From: Atopobiaceae bacterium
GTDB lineage: Bacteria; Actinomycetota; Coriobacteriia; Coriobacteriales; Atopobiaceae
Assembly (NCBI GenBank): GCA_022482785.1
Contig: JAKVON010000009.1
Location: 33,563-97,562 of the forward strand
DNA: 64,000 nucleotides
Reading direction: 5' to 3'
The position numbers and the translations under genes were made by a program. Numbering within the stretch: position 1 is the first letter of the stretch; the number at the start of each line of letters is the position of its first letter. A model generated the notes under the pieces. The model did no database searches, was not told the DNA's origin, and saw nothing but the letters and a program-made list of their open reading frames with translations. Below, one piece after another: positions 35,901 through 44,273 of the stretch.

Positions 35901-38900
35901 CCGAGTGGGGTTACCTTCTCCAGCGATCAGCTCTCGTCTATCACGGTGAATGGTGCTGGTACGAATGCGGGTGCCTACACGGTCTCCTTCGGAACCAATT
36001 CTCCCAAGCAGCTGACTGATTCCGATGGGAACGTCTACGACGTTACCTACAAGACTGGCACGCTGACGATTAACAGGCTCGCCGTCACCAACGTCGGCGA
36101 GACCGCCTCGAAGGTCTACACGGGCTCCGAGCAGGAGGTCACCGGCATCACCACGACCGGCCTGCTCGCCGGCCACACCCTGTCCGGCCTGAGCTACTCC
36201 GCCAAGGGCACCAACGTCGGCACCTACGACGGCACTTTCACCGGCACCGCCAAGATCACCGACGCCTCCGGCACCGACGTGACCAACAACTACGTCGTCA
36301 CCAACACGCCCGGCACGCTGACGATCACGCCCAAGGCCGTCACCGTCAACGTCACCGGCAACAACGCCACCGACGTCTACGACACCACCGAGCACGTCGC
36401 CTCCGGCTTCACCACCGACGCGCCCGCCGGCGTCACCGTCGCCCTCAAGGACGGCGCCAGCGCCAGGGCGGCCCGCACCGACGTGGGCACCACCAACATG
36501 GGGCTCACCGCCGACAGCTTCGACGTCACCAGCGCCAACTACGCCGTGACCATCGGCGCCGTCACCGACGGCTTCCAGACGATCACGCCCAAGGCCGTCA
36601 CCGTCAACGTCACCGGCAACAACGCCACCGACGTCTACGACACCACCGAGCACGTCGCCTCCGGCTTCACCACCGACGCGCCCGCCGGCGTCACCGTCGC
36701 CCTCAAGGACGGCGCCAGCGCCAGGGCGGCCCGCACCGACGTGGGCACCACCAACATGGGGCTCACCGCCGACAGCTTCGACGTCACCAGCGCCAACTAC
36801 GCCGTGACCATCGGCGCCGTCACCGACGGCTTCCAGACGATCACGCCCAAGGCCGTCACCGTCAACGTCACCGGCAACAACGCCACCGACGTCTACGACA
36901 CCACCGAGCACGTCGCCTCCGGCTTCACCACCGACGCGCCCGCCGGCGTCACCGTCGCCCTCAAGGACGGCGCCAGCGCCAGGGCGGCCCGCACCGACGT
37001 GGGCACCACCAACATGGGGCTCACCGCCGACAGCTTCGACGTCACCAGCGCCAACTACGCCGTGACCATCGGCGCCGTCACCGACGGCTTCCAGACGATC
37101 ACGCCCAAGGCCGTCACCGTCAACGTCACCGGCAACAACGCCACCGACGTCTACGACACCACCGAGCACGTCGCCTCCGGCTTCACCACCGACGCGCCCG
37201 CCGGCGTCACCGTCGCCCTCAAGGACGGCGCCAGCGCCAGGGCGGCCCGCACCGACGTGGGCACCACCAACATGGGGCTCACCGCCGACAGCTTCGACGT
37301 CACCAGCGCCAACTACGCCGTGACCATCGGCGCCGTCACCGACGGCTTCCAGACGATCACGCCCAAGGCCGTCACCGTCAACGTCACCGGCAACAACGCC
37401 ACCGACGTCTACGACACCACCGAGCACGTCGCCTCCGGCTTCACCACCGACGCGCCCGCCGGCGTCACCGTCGCCCTCAAGGACGGCGCCAGCGCCACGG
37501 GCGGCCCGCACCGACGTGGGCACCACCAACATGGGGCTCACCGCCGCCAGCTTCGACGTCACCAGCGCCAACTACGACGTGACCATCGGCAGCCGTCACC
37601 GACGGCTTCCAGACGATCACGCCCAGCCGCGGTCACCGTCAACGTCACCGGCAACAACGCCACCGACGTCTACGACACCACCGAGCACAGTCGCCTCCGG
37701 CTTCACCACCGACGCGCCCGCCGGCGTCACCGTCGCCCTCAAGGACGGCGCCAGCGCCACCGGCGGCCCGCACCGACGTGGGCACCACCAACATGGGGCT
37801 CACCGCCGCCAGCTTCGACGTCACCAGCGCCAACTACGACGTGACCCTCGGCAGCCGTCACCGACGGCTTCCAGACGATCACGCCCAGGCCGGTCACCGT
37901 CAACGTCACCGGCAACAACGCCACCGACGTCTACGACACCACCGAGCACGTCGCCTCCGGCTTCACCACCGACGCGCCCGCCGGCGTCACCGTCGCCCTC
38001 AAGGACGGCGCCAGCGCCACGGGCGGCCCGCACCGACGTGGGCACCACCAACATGGGGCTCACCGCCGACAGCTTCGACGTCACCAGCGCCAACTACGCC
38101 GTGACCATCGGCGCCGTCACCGACGGCTTCCAGACGATCACGCCCAAGGCCGGTCACCGTCAACGTCACCGGCAACAACGCCACCGACGTCTACGACACC
38201 ACCGAGCACGTCGCCTCCGGCTTCACCACCGACGCGCCCGCCGGCGTCACCGTCGCCCTCAAGGACGGCGCCAGCGCCACGGCGGCCCGCACCGACGTGG
38301 GCACCACCAACATGGGGCTCACCGCCGACAGCTTCGACGTCACCAGCGCCAACTACGCCGTGACCATCGGCGCCGTCACCGACGGCTTCCAGACGATCAC
38401 GCCCAAGGCCGTCACCGTCAACGTCACCGGCAACAACGCCACCAACGTCTACGACACCACCGAGCACAGCGCCACCGGCTTCACCACCGACGCGCCCGCC
38501 GGCGTCACCGTCGCCCTCAAGGACGGCGCCAGCGCCACCGCGGCCCGCACCGACGTGGGCACCACCAACATGGGGCTCACCGCCGCCAGCTTCGACGTCA
38601 CCAGCTCCAACTACGACGTGACCCTGGGCACCGTCACCGACGGCTACCAGACGATCACGCCCGCCGCGGTCACCGTCAACGTCACCGGCAACAACGCCAC
38701 CAACGTCTACGACACCACCGAGCACAGCGCCACCGGCTTCACCACCGACGCGCCCGCCGGCGTCACCGTCGCCCTCAAGGACGGCGCCAGCGCCACCGCG
38801 GCCCGCACCGACGTGGGCACCACCAACATGGGGCTCACCGCCGCCAGCTTCGACGTCACCAGCTCCAACTACGACGTGACCCTGGGCACCGTCACCGACG

Positions 38901-41130
38901 GCTACCAGACGATCACGCCCGCCGCGGTCACCGTCAACGTCACCGGCAACAACGCCACCAACGTCTACGACACCACCGAGCACAGCGCCACCGGCTTCAC
39001 CACCGACGCGCCCGCCGGCGTCACCGTCGCCCTCAAGGACGGCGCCAGCGCCACCGCGGCCCGCACCGACGTGGGCACCACCAACATGGGGCTCACCGCC
39101 GCCAGCTTCGACGTCACCAGCTCCAACTACGACGTGACCCTGGGCACCGTCACCGACGGCTACCAGACGATCACGCCCGCCGCGGTCACCGTCAACGTCA
39201 CCGGCAACAACGCCACCAACGTCTACGACACCACCGAGCACAGCGCCACCGGCTTCACCACCGACGCGCCCGCCGGCGTCACCGTCGCCCTCAAGGACGG
39301 CGCCAGCGCCACCGCGGCCCGCACCGACGTGGGCACCACCAACATGGGGCTCACCGCCGCCAGCTTCGACGTCACCAGCTCCAACTACGACGTGACCCTG
39401 GGCACCGTCACCGACGGCTACCAGACGATCACGCCCGCCGCGGTCACCGTCAACGTCACCGGCAACAACGCCACCAACGTCTACGACACCACCGAGCACA
39501 GCGCCACCGGCTTCACCACCGACGCGCCCGCCGGCGTCACCGTCGCCCTCAAGGACGGCGCCAGCGCCACCGCGGCCCGCACCGACGTGGGCACCACCAA
39601 CATGGGGCTCACCGCCGCCAGCTTCGACGTCACCAGCTCCAACTACGACGTGACCCTGGGCACCGTCACCGACGGCTACCAGACGATCACGCCGATGTCG
39701 ATGACGACTATCAAGACCATCACATCTACTCCGGCTAACGGGAACAGCTATGTTGCTGGCGAGATAGTGACTTTCAACATCGCAATCACTGATACCGGAA
39801 CAGGCGCATTGACAGACGTCCATGTCGTCGACGCCCTCACTGGCCTTGACACGACCATCGCCTCCATCGCGGTGGGCGAGACCGCCAACGTCGCGACCTC
39901 CTACACCGTGACCCAGGCAGACGTCGACAAGGGCGGCCTGGCCAACGTCGCCACCGTCACGCCGGCCAACCCCGGCGTCGATCCGCAGACGCCCTGAGGT
40001 CCCCGTCCCGACCCCGACCCAGGCTCCAGCCTATACGACCGCCAAGACCATCACGAACCTGCCTGCCGACGGCACCTTCGCTGTTGGCGAGACCGCGAAC
40101 TTCAACATCGCCGTCACCAACACCGGCAACGTGACGCTCGCGAACGTCCGCGTCACCGACGCCCTCACCTGGCCTTCGACACGACCATCGCCTTCGATCG
40201 CCGTGGGCGAGACCGCCAACGTCAGCGACCTTCCTACACCGTGACCCAGGCAGACGTCGACAAGGGCGGCCTGGCCAACGTCGCCACCGTCTCCAGCGCC
40301 CGACGTCCCCGGCGATCCGCAGAAGCCCGAGGTCCCCGTTCCCGACGCCCACCCAGGCCCCGGCCATCACGGTCAACAAGACCGCTGACGTCTCCTCCGT
40401 CACGGTTGGCGGGACGGTCAACTACACGGTCGTCGTCGTGAACAACGGCAACGTCACGCTCGACAACGTCGTCCTCTCCGACACGCTGTTTGGCGCTGCC
40501 ACCAACGTTGCCGTCAATGGCACCGCCGCCACGCTCAATGCTGACGGCACGCTCACCGTTCCGGCGCTCTCCGTCGGAGGCACGGCCACCGTCACCTACA
40601 CGGCTACGGCTCCCACGGCTGCCGGCACGTTGACCAACACGGCTACCGCCACGGGTACCTACGCCAACACCGATGGAACCACGGGCACGACTACCGGCAC
40701 GGCCACCTACAACGTCGGCGTCACGGCTGCTCCTGGCACGCCCGGCGGCACCATCACGCCCGCTGGGACAACGCCTGCCGCCACGCCTGCGGCCACGCCG
40801 CTCGCAGGCATCGTCACGCCACTCGCCACGGCTCTCCAGAACGCCTATCAGACCGCCATCGGCGAGGATGCCACGCCATTGGCCGCCCCGTCCGAGCAGA
40901 TCTCTGACGACGGCACGCCTCTGGCGACCCTCAACGTGGTCTGCTGGGTCCACTGGTACATCATGCTCGGCATGCTCGTGACCTTGGTCTATGGCATCGT
41001 CTGCCTGGCCCGTCGCCGTCGCTACACCAAGAGCCTCGAGAAGCGCGACCGCGACGTCTGCGGCGAGGAAGAGGAGGAGCCTCAGAAGGGCACCGCCTTC
41101 ACGAACGTCAACCCTGGTGAGGAGGCATAA
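33000..41130 (+). CDS. Giant repetitive surface protein (about 2,704 aa), frame broken in two zones
   Basis: Modular surface protein, probable adhesin. The GTG at 33000 has GAGG 5 bases upstream; the ATG at 33009 is an alternative. Order: signal peptide (ALVVFLCVVMTTMGIPTDAF), an AAAEK helical spacer (33213-33317), an Ala/Thr-rich region and an Ig-like region. Next come three InlB/Flg_new-type repeats ending in GW-x-n-YAVW/YAQW/YVAQW with a MucBP-like module between (about 34570-35820), a YDG/MBG-like module, thirteen 86-residue MBG-like repeats (36323-39684) and three DUF11-like modules (39700-40730). A membrane helix and RRRR end the protein; there is no LPXTG motif. Sixteen single-base insertions, eight at 37355-38395 and eight at 39990-40350, break the frame. 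Removing all sixteen gives a whole number of codons, so one gene is inferred. Confidence 0.8.
33213..33317 (+). repeat. Seven 15-bp units encoding AAAEK
   Basis: Seven direct units of 15 bases encode (A)AAEK, one of them ASAEK. They form a charged alpha-helical spacer directly after the signal peptide region of the giant surface protein. Confidence 0.9.
36323..39684 (+). repeat. Thirteen tandem 258-bp repeats
   Basis: The marker GATCACG recurs at 36323, 36581, 36839, 37097, 37355, 37615, 37877, 38136, 38395, 38653, 38911, 39169, 39427 and 39685. The period is 258 bases (86 codons), except for units 5-8, which measure 260, 262, 259 and 259. Units 1-4 are near-identical type A (EHVASGFTT, ANYAVTIGAV). 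Units 9-13 are near-identical type B (EHSATGFTT, SNYDVTLGTV). Units 5-8 mix the two and carry all the indels. The near-identity at DNA level points to recent homogenisation or expansion. Confidence 0.95.
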
Positions 41131-41132
41131 CC

Positions 41133-41756
41133 ATGAAGAAGAGCAACTGGGCGGTTTTCGCCATCCTGGTGGTCATCTCCGCCTTCCTGCTGTGGCTGTG
41201 GTACTACCTCGGCTTCAATAGGGTGGATAACCCATTCGACCTCGTGCTTTCGATTTGCTGGTGGATTGGGGTCGGCGTGCTGTGCTGGCTTATCTACCGC
41301 TCCGAGAAGAAGCGCCAGGAGCAGATCCGCACCATCTACGTGGCTCCGAATGCCCTGTTCAACAGCGAGCGTGGCATCGTCAAGTTCGATGATCCCGAGC
41401 AGCGCGTGCCGCTGATGGAGGACATCCTCGCGAACCTCAAGTACGACTTCCACAAGGAGGACATGCCTGACCAGGACGACATGCAGTTCGACTATGTCGT
41501 TCGCACGGAGGACTTCAAGCAGGATGACTCCCAGAGGCAGGAGGATGCGACCGCCGACCAGACCAAGACGCCAGCCTCCATGGCACCCGTGAGCCCGGTC
41601 CAGACGGCATCGGTCACGGGCCCTGACGACATCGCCATCCCAGAGGAGCAGGACGACCCCACCTGGAAGGGGTCGGTCGTCCGGATCGATCACGAGAACG
41701 GCAACGAGGAGAAGGACTTCGATGGCCTTCAGCAGCTGGTTGCAGTGCTCGCATAG
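41133..41756 (+). CDS. Two-helix membrane protein, partner of the giant surface protein
   Basis: A 207-residue protein starting 2 bases after the surface-protein stop, with AGGAGG correctly spaced. Two N-terminal membrane helices (WAVFAILVVISAFLLWLWYY and VLSICWWIGVGVLCWLIY) form a hairpin. A ~140-residue acidic, Gln/Asp/Pro-rich tail follows, probably cytoplasmic given the flanking charges (RSEKKRQ). I do not recognise a family. The tight coupling and shared terminator suggest it helps export, anchor or stabilise the giant protein. Confidence 0.75.
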   Translation: MKKSNWAVFAILVVISAFLLWLWYYLGFNRVDNPFDLVLSICWWIGVGVLCWLIYRSEKKRQEQIRTIYVAPNALFNSERGIVKFDDPEQRVPLMEDILANLKYDFHKEDMPDQDDMQFDYVVRTEDFKQDDSQRQEDATADQTKTPASMAPVSPVQTASVTGPDDIAIPEEQDDPTWKGSVVRIDHENGNEEKDFDGLQQLVAVLA

Positions 41757-41775
41757 TTTCGCGTGAGAGAGGAAA

Positions 41776-41820
41776 CAAGGCCCCCGGTGACGTTGCGTCC
41801 TGGGGGCCTTGCTCTGTCTT
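41776..41820 (+). terminator. Terminator of the surface-protein operon
   Basis: CAAGGCCCCC (41776-41785) pairs perfectly with GGGGGCCTTG (41802-41811), followed by CTCTGTCTT. It lies 20 bases after the stop of the two-helix protein. Confidence 0.9.
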
Positions 41821-41852
41821 CACGACGAGGTCATGGCAAGGGGGCCCGCAGA

Positions 41853-42386
41853 ATGCTCGACGAGACGTTTCTCCAAGCGCTGAGAGAGTACGTGCTCACC
41901 CATAGGGCCTCGTCGACGACGTCGACGCGGGGGTCGGCGATGCCCAAGCCTTCCCATTGGCCCAAGCATGCCGGAATTGGCCCTGTGGTCTGCCGCGATG
42001 CCACGCAAGGCGAGAGGGAGTACGTGGACGCGAACCGCATGTCGCCCTTCTCGACCGAGCTGCTCGCAACAATCGAGGAGCGCGGACTTGCCGACGTCGA
42101 CGTCTGCGGGCGGGCAGGCCTTGACGGGCGCCTCCTCTCGGAGCTCAGGAGCACCGGCTACCGTCCGAGCAAGCCCACCGCGCTCGCCCTGTGCCTGGCC
42201 CTCGCCCTTGGGCCTGCCGACACCGAGGGGCTCCTCGCCAAGGCCGGCTACGCCCTCGGCCGATCCGATGTGTCCGACCTGGTCATCCGCTATTGCATCG
42301 AGCACGGCGTCAGCGGCCTCGCGGAGGTCGACGAGGCGCTCGCCTCGATGGGGCAGGAGCCCCTTTCCGCGAGGCCTCGGGACTAA
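41853..42386 (+). CDS. Protein with XRE-like C-terminal helical domain (177 aa)
   Basis: The N-terminus (MLDETFLQALREYVLTHRAS) is a short helix, followed by a linker. The C-terminal ~105 residues (FSTELLATIEERGLADVDV, LDGRLLSELRSTGYRPSKPT, LALALGPADTEGLLAKAGYALGRS, then a final helix pair) match a widespread domain of Gram-positive bacteria. That domain resembles a helix-turn-helix unit and is often fused to macro domains or ATPases. Here it has no enzymatic partner domain. A regulatory or scaffold role is likely but unproven. AAGGGGG precedes the ATG. Confidence 0.6.
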   Translation: MLDETFLQALREYVLTHRASSTTSTRGSAMPKPSHWPKHAGIGPVVCRDATQGEREYVDANRMSPFSTELLATIEERGLADVDVCGRAGLDGRLLSELRSTGYRPSKPTALALCLALALGPADTEGLLAKAGYALGRSDVSDLVIRYCIEHGVSGLAEVDEALASMGQEPLSARPRD

Positions 42387-42578
42387 GGCATCGCGCGGCA
42401 GCCCCTCTGGCAGCCCCTTTGTGGATGTTCCGAGCATTTCGCTGACGAGTGGTCGTCCTGGGCCCATGAGCGGCGCGTCTTCGATTCCCGTCGTCCGGAG
42501 GGCCCGCAGTGGTATTCTCTTTTCTCGAGGGTATAACTTAATCATACCAAGTAATACTCAAAACGAAGTACGGTTCCT

Positions 42579-42794
42579 ATGGCAGACAAAATGACACCAG
42601 TTGTCGCAAAGGTGCTCCCTTCGGAGAAGGAGCGCTTTTACGAGGCCACGTCGCGCATCGGCACCACACCCTCCAATGCAATTCGCATGTTCATCTCGGC
42701 GTTCAACAACGCCGGAACGTTCCCGTTCGAGATGCTCCCGCCACCCGATGCCAACGGCCCTGCCGGGGTGAGGTCGAGGGAGGAAGCCTCATAA
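42579..42794 (+). CDS. RelB/DinJ-family antitoxin without adjacent toxin
   Basis: A 71-residue protein with a ribbon-helix-helix N-terminus: VVAKVLPSEKERFYEATSRIGTTPSNAIRMFISAF, read in parts, is the RelB/DinJ pattern, followed by a Pro-rich tail. The next gene is a LURP-one-like protein, not a RelE/YafQ toxin, so this is an orphan antitoxin or a free regulator. The upstream spacer is AT-rich with several GTAT/ATAC half-sites (42531-42557) that could be its operator. No strong Shine-Dalgarno is visible. Confidence 0.75.
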   Translation: MADKMTPVVAKVLPSEKERFYEATSRIGTTPSNAIRMFISAFNNAGTFPFEMLPPPDANGPAGVRSREEAS

Positions 42795-42839
42795 TCTCAA
42801 CCAGGCGAGGGTATCCGCGAGGGAGAGGACGAGGCTGCC

Positions 42840-43359
42840 ATGAAGCTATCCATCAAGGGCAAGATCATGTCGCTCCACAACGTCGACGAGATTCTCGACG
42901 AGGGCGGCAAAGGTCGTCTACACGACGCGGTCGAAGATCAGCATCTGGGACAAGACGACCGTCTCGAAGGCTGACGGCACGGTGGTCTCCACGTTCAAGG
43001 ACAAGCTCATGGCCATCCACAAGCGCTACTACGTGACCATGGCCGACGGGGTCGAGTTCGAGCTCGCCGACAGGCTCTTCCACATCAACGACATCGTCGA
43101 CATCCCCGAGCTCGGCTGGGTGATGCGCAGCAAGAACTTCCTGGCGTTCGACTTCGTCATCTATGACAAGGCGGGCAACGTCCTGGCCACGGCCAGTCGC
43201 GACCTCCTCTCGATGCTCCACGAGTACTACTACCTCGACATCGTGGACGAGGGGCATGTGGACGAGCTCGTCACGCTGTTCGTCATCATGCGCCACATCA
43301 TCCAGGAGCAGGACGCGTCCGAAGCCGCGATCGTCGGCTCGATGGGGTCGAGCAGCTAG
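42840..43359 (+). CDS. LURP-one-related (LOR/YxjI-like) protein, one frameshift
   Basis: A 172-residue protein after removing one extra A near 42911. The beta-strand pattern (VVYTTRSKISIWDKTTV, GTVVSTFKDKLMAIHKRYYV, GVEFELADRLFHIND, WVMRSKNFLAFDFVIYDKAG) and the final helix match the LURP-one-related tubby-like fold, of uncertain function. No signal peptide is present. GAGG is six bases before the ATG. It follows the antitoxin-like gene by 45 bases. Confidence 0.75.
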
Positions 43360-43391
43360 CCTTCGGCGTGCGGCAGGGGCGTGCGCGGCCC

Positions 43392-43754
43392 CTAGTCGAG
43401 CCCGGTGATGCCTCCGAGGATCGCGGTCATGATCGAGATTATGATAGCCCCGAGGAAGGCCGACCCGAAGCCGTTGATGGTGATGCCCGCCTGGAAGACG
43501 TTGCGGGCGAGCCAGCTCGCGAGCTCGAGCGCCAGCGCGTTGACGACGAGGGCGAAGATGCCCAGCGTGAGAATCGTGAGCGGGAGGCCGAGGGCCTGCA
43601 TGACCGGCTTGATGGTGACGTTGACGACGGCGAGGCAGAGGGCCGCGAAGATGGGCCCGACGTAGGCTCCCCCGTAGGCCTCGATGCCCGGCACGAGCCA
43701 GATGGCGACGGCCGTCGCGATGGCGGTGATGAACCACTTTCCGATGAAGTGCAT
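43392..43754 (-). CDS. YvlD / phage-holin-4-type membrane protein
   Basis: A 120-residue membrane protein with about four helices: WFITAIATAVAIWLVPGI, PIFAALCLAVVNVTIKPV, LPLTILTLGIFALVVNALAL and FGSAFLGAIIISIMTAILG. The motif NVTIKPVMQALGLPLTILTLGIFALVVNA, read in parts, is characteristic of the YvlD/phage-holin superfamily IV. These chromosomal proteins are not linked to lysis; some act in envelope stress. AGAGGA precedes the ATG. No phage genes are nearby. Confidence 0.85.
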   Translation of the reverse strand: MHFIGKWFITAIATAVAIWLVPGIEAYGGAYVGPIFAALCLAVVNVTIKPVMQALGLPLTILTLGIFALVVNALALELASWLARNVFQAGITINGFGSAFLGAIIISIMTAILGGITGLD

Positions 43755-43893
43755 GGGGTAATCCTCTCGTCATGCCCTGCCTGGGCCTGGTCGAACAGTA
43801 TACCCGCTCGCCTACGCGCTCGCCCGCGCAGCGGGAGGTGCCGCTTTAATACGCTAAAGTGGCTGTGCATGCGCCACGTCGTCCGGGAGGCAT

Positions 43894-44200
43894 ATGAACA
43901 GGGAGGAGCTGCTCGGCAGCAACGAGGCACGGAGGCTCTTCGACGCCTGCCGGGCTGGTGCGAGGCTCGGGCGAGGCCCGCGCGTTCCTGCTCGACATCT
44001 GCAGCCCGAAGGAGATCGGCGAGCTCGCGCAGAGGCTCGAGGTGGCGCGCCTGCTGGACGAGGGGGAGTCCTACGCGACGGTCTCGAGGCTCACGGGCGC
44101 GTCCTCTACGACGGTGAGCCGCGTCTCGAAATGCCTCAACGGGTCCGATGGGGGCTATCGCCTCCTGCTCGGCCGCCTGCGTGCCGCCGCGGACGAATGA
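43894..44200 (+). CDS. TrpR-like YerC/YecD-family regulator, one frameshift
   Basis: A 101-residue protein after removing one extra G near 43972. The C-terminal DNA-binding part (PKEIGELAQRLEVARLLDEG, YATVSRLTGASSTTVSRVSKCL) matches the TrpR-like YerC/YecD family. The N-terminus (ELLGSNEARRLFDAC) is helical. These small proteins are likely transcription regulators, but the effector and targets are unknown. It lies 73 bases upstream of addB. Confidence 0.82.
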
Positions 44201-44273
44201 GCGGGCCCGTGTCCGCCCCGCGCGATACCATGGGGTTGATCGAGCCGCCCATGCCTTCCGAGGAGACCTCTCC

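Noticed and set aside
34713..39823. Very long minus-strand open frames (952 and 561 codons) antisense to the 258-bp repeats
   Set aside because: They are repeat-driven shadows. The 258-bp period is divisible by three, so one stop-free frame is copied thirteen times. They have Gly/Val/Asp-only low-complexity sequence, no start signal and no family resemblance.
40930..41130. LPXTG sortase anchor on the giant surface protein
   Set aside because: The C-terminus has a membrane helix and an RRRR stop-transfer segment followed by about 40 polar residues, with no LPXTG-like motif before the helix.
33000..41130. Three or four separate repeat-protein genes (33000-37844, 38297-39997, 40438-41130)
   Set aside because: The internal pieces lack start signals and signal peptides, begin and end within repeat units, and join into one frame when sixteen extra bases are removed.
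42579..43359. Complete RelBE-type toxin-antitoxin pair
   Set aside because: The downstream gene is LURP-one-like after frame correction and shows no RelE/YafQ catalytic pattern.
43392..43754. Prophage remnant based on the holin-like protein
   Set aside because: The protein is of the chromosomal YvlD type and no other phage genes, integrase or attachment sites are present.
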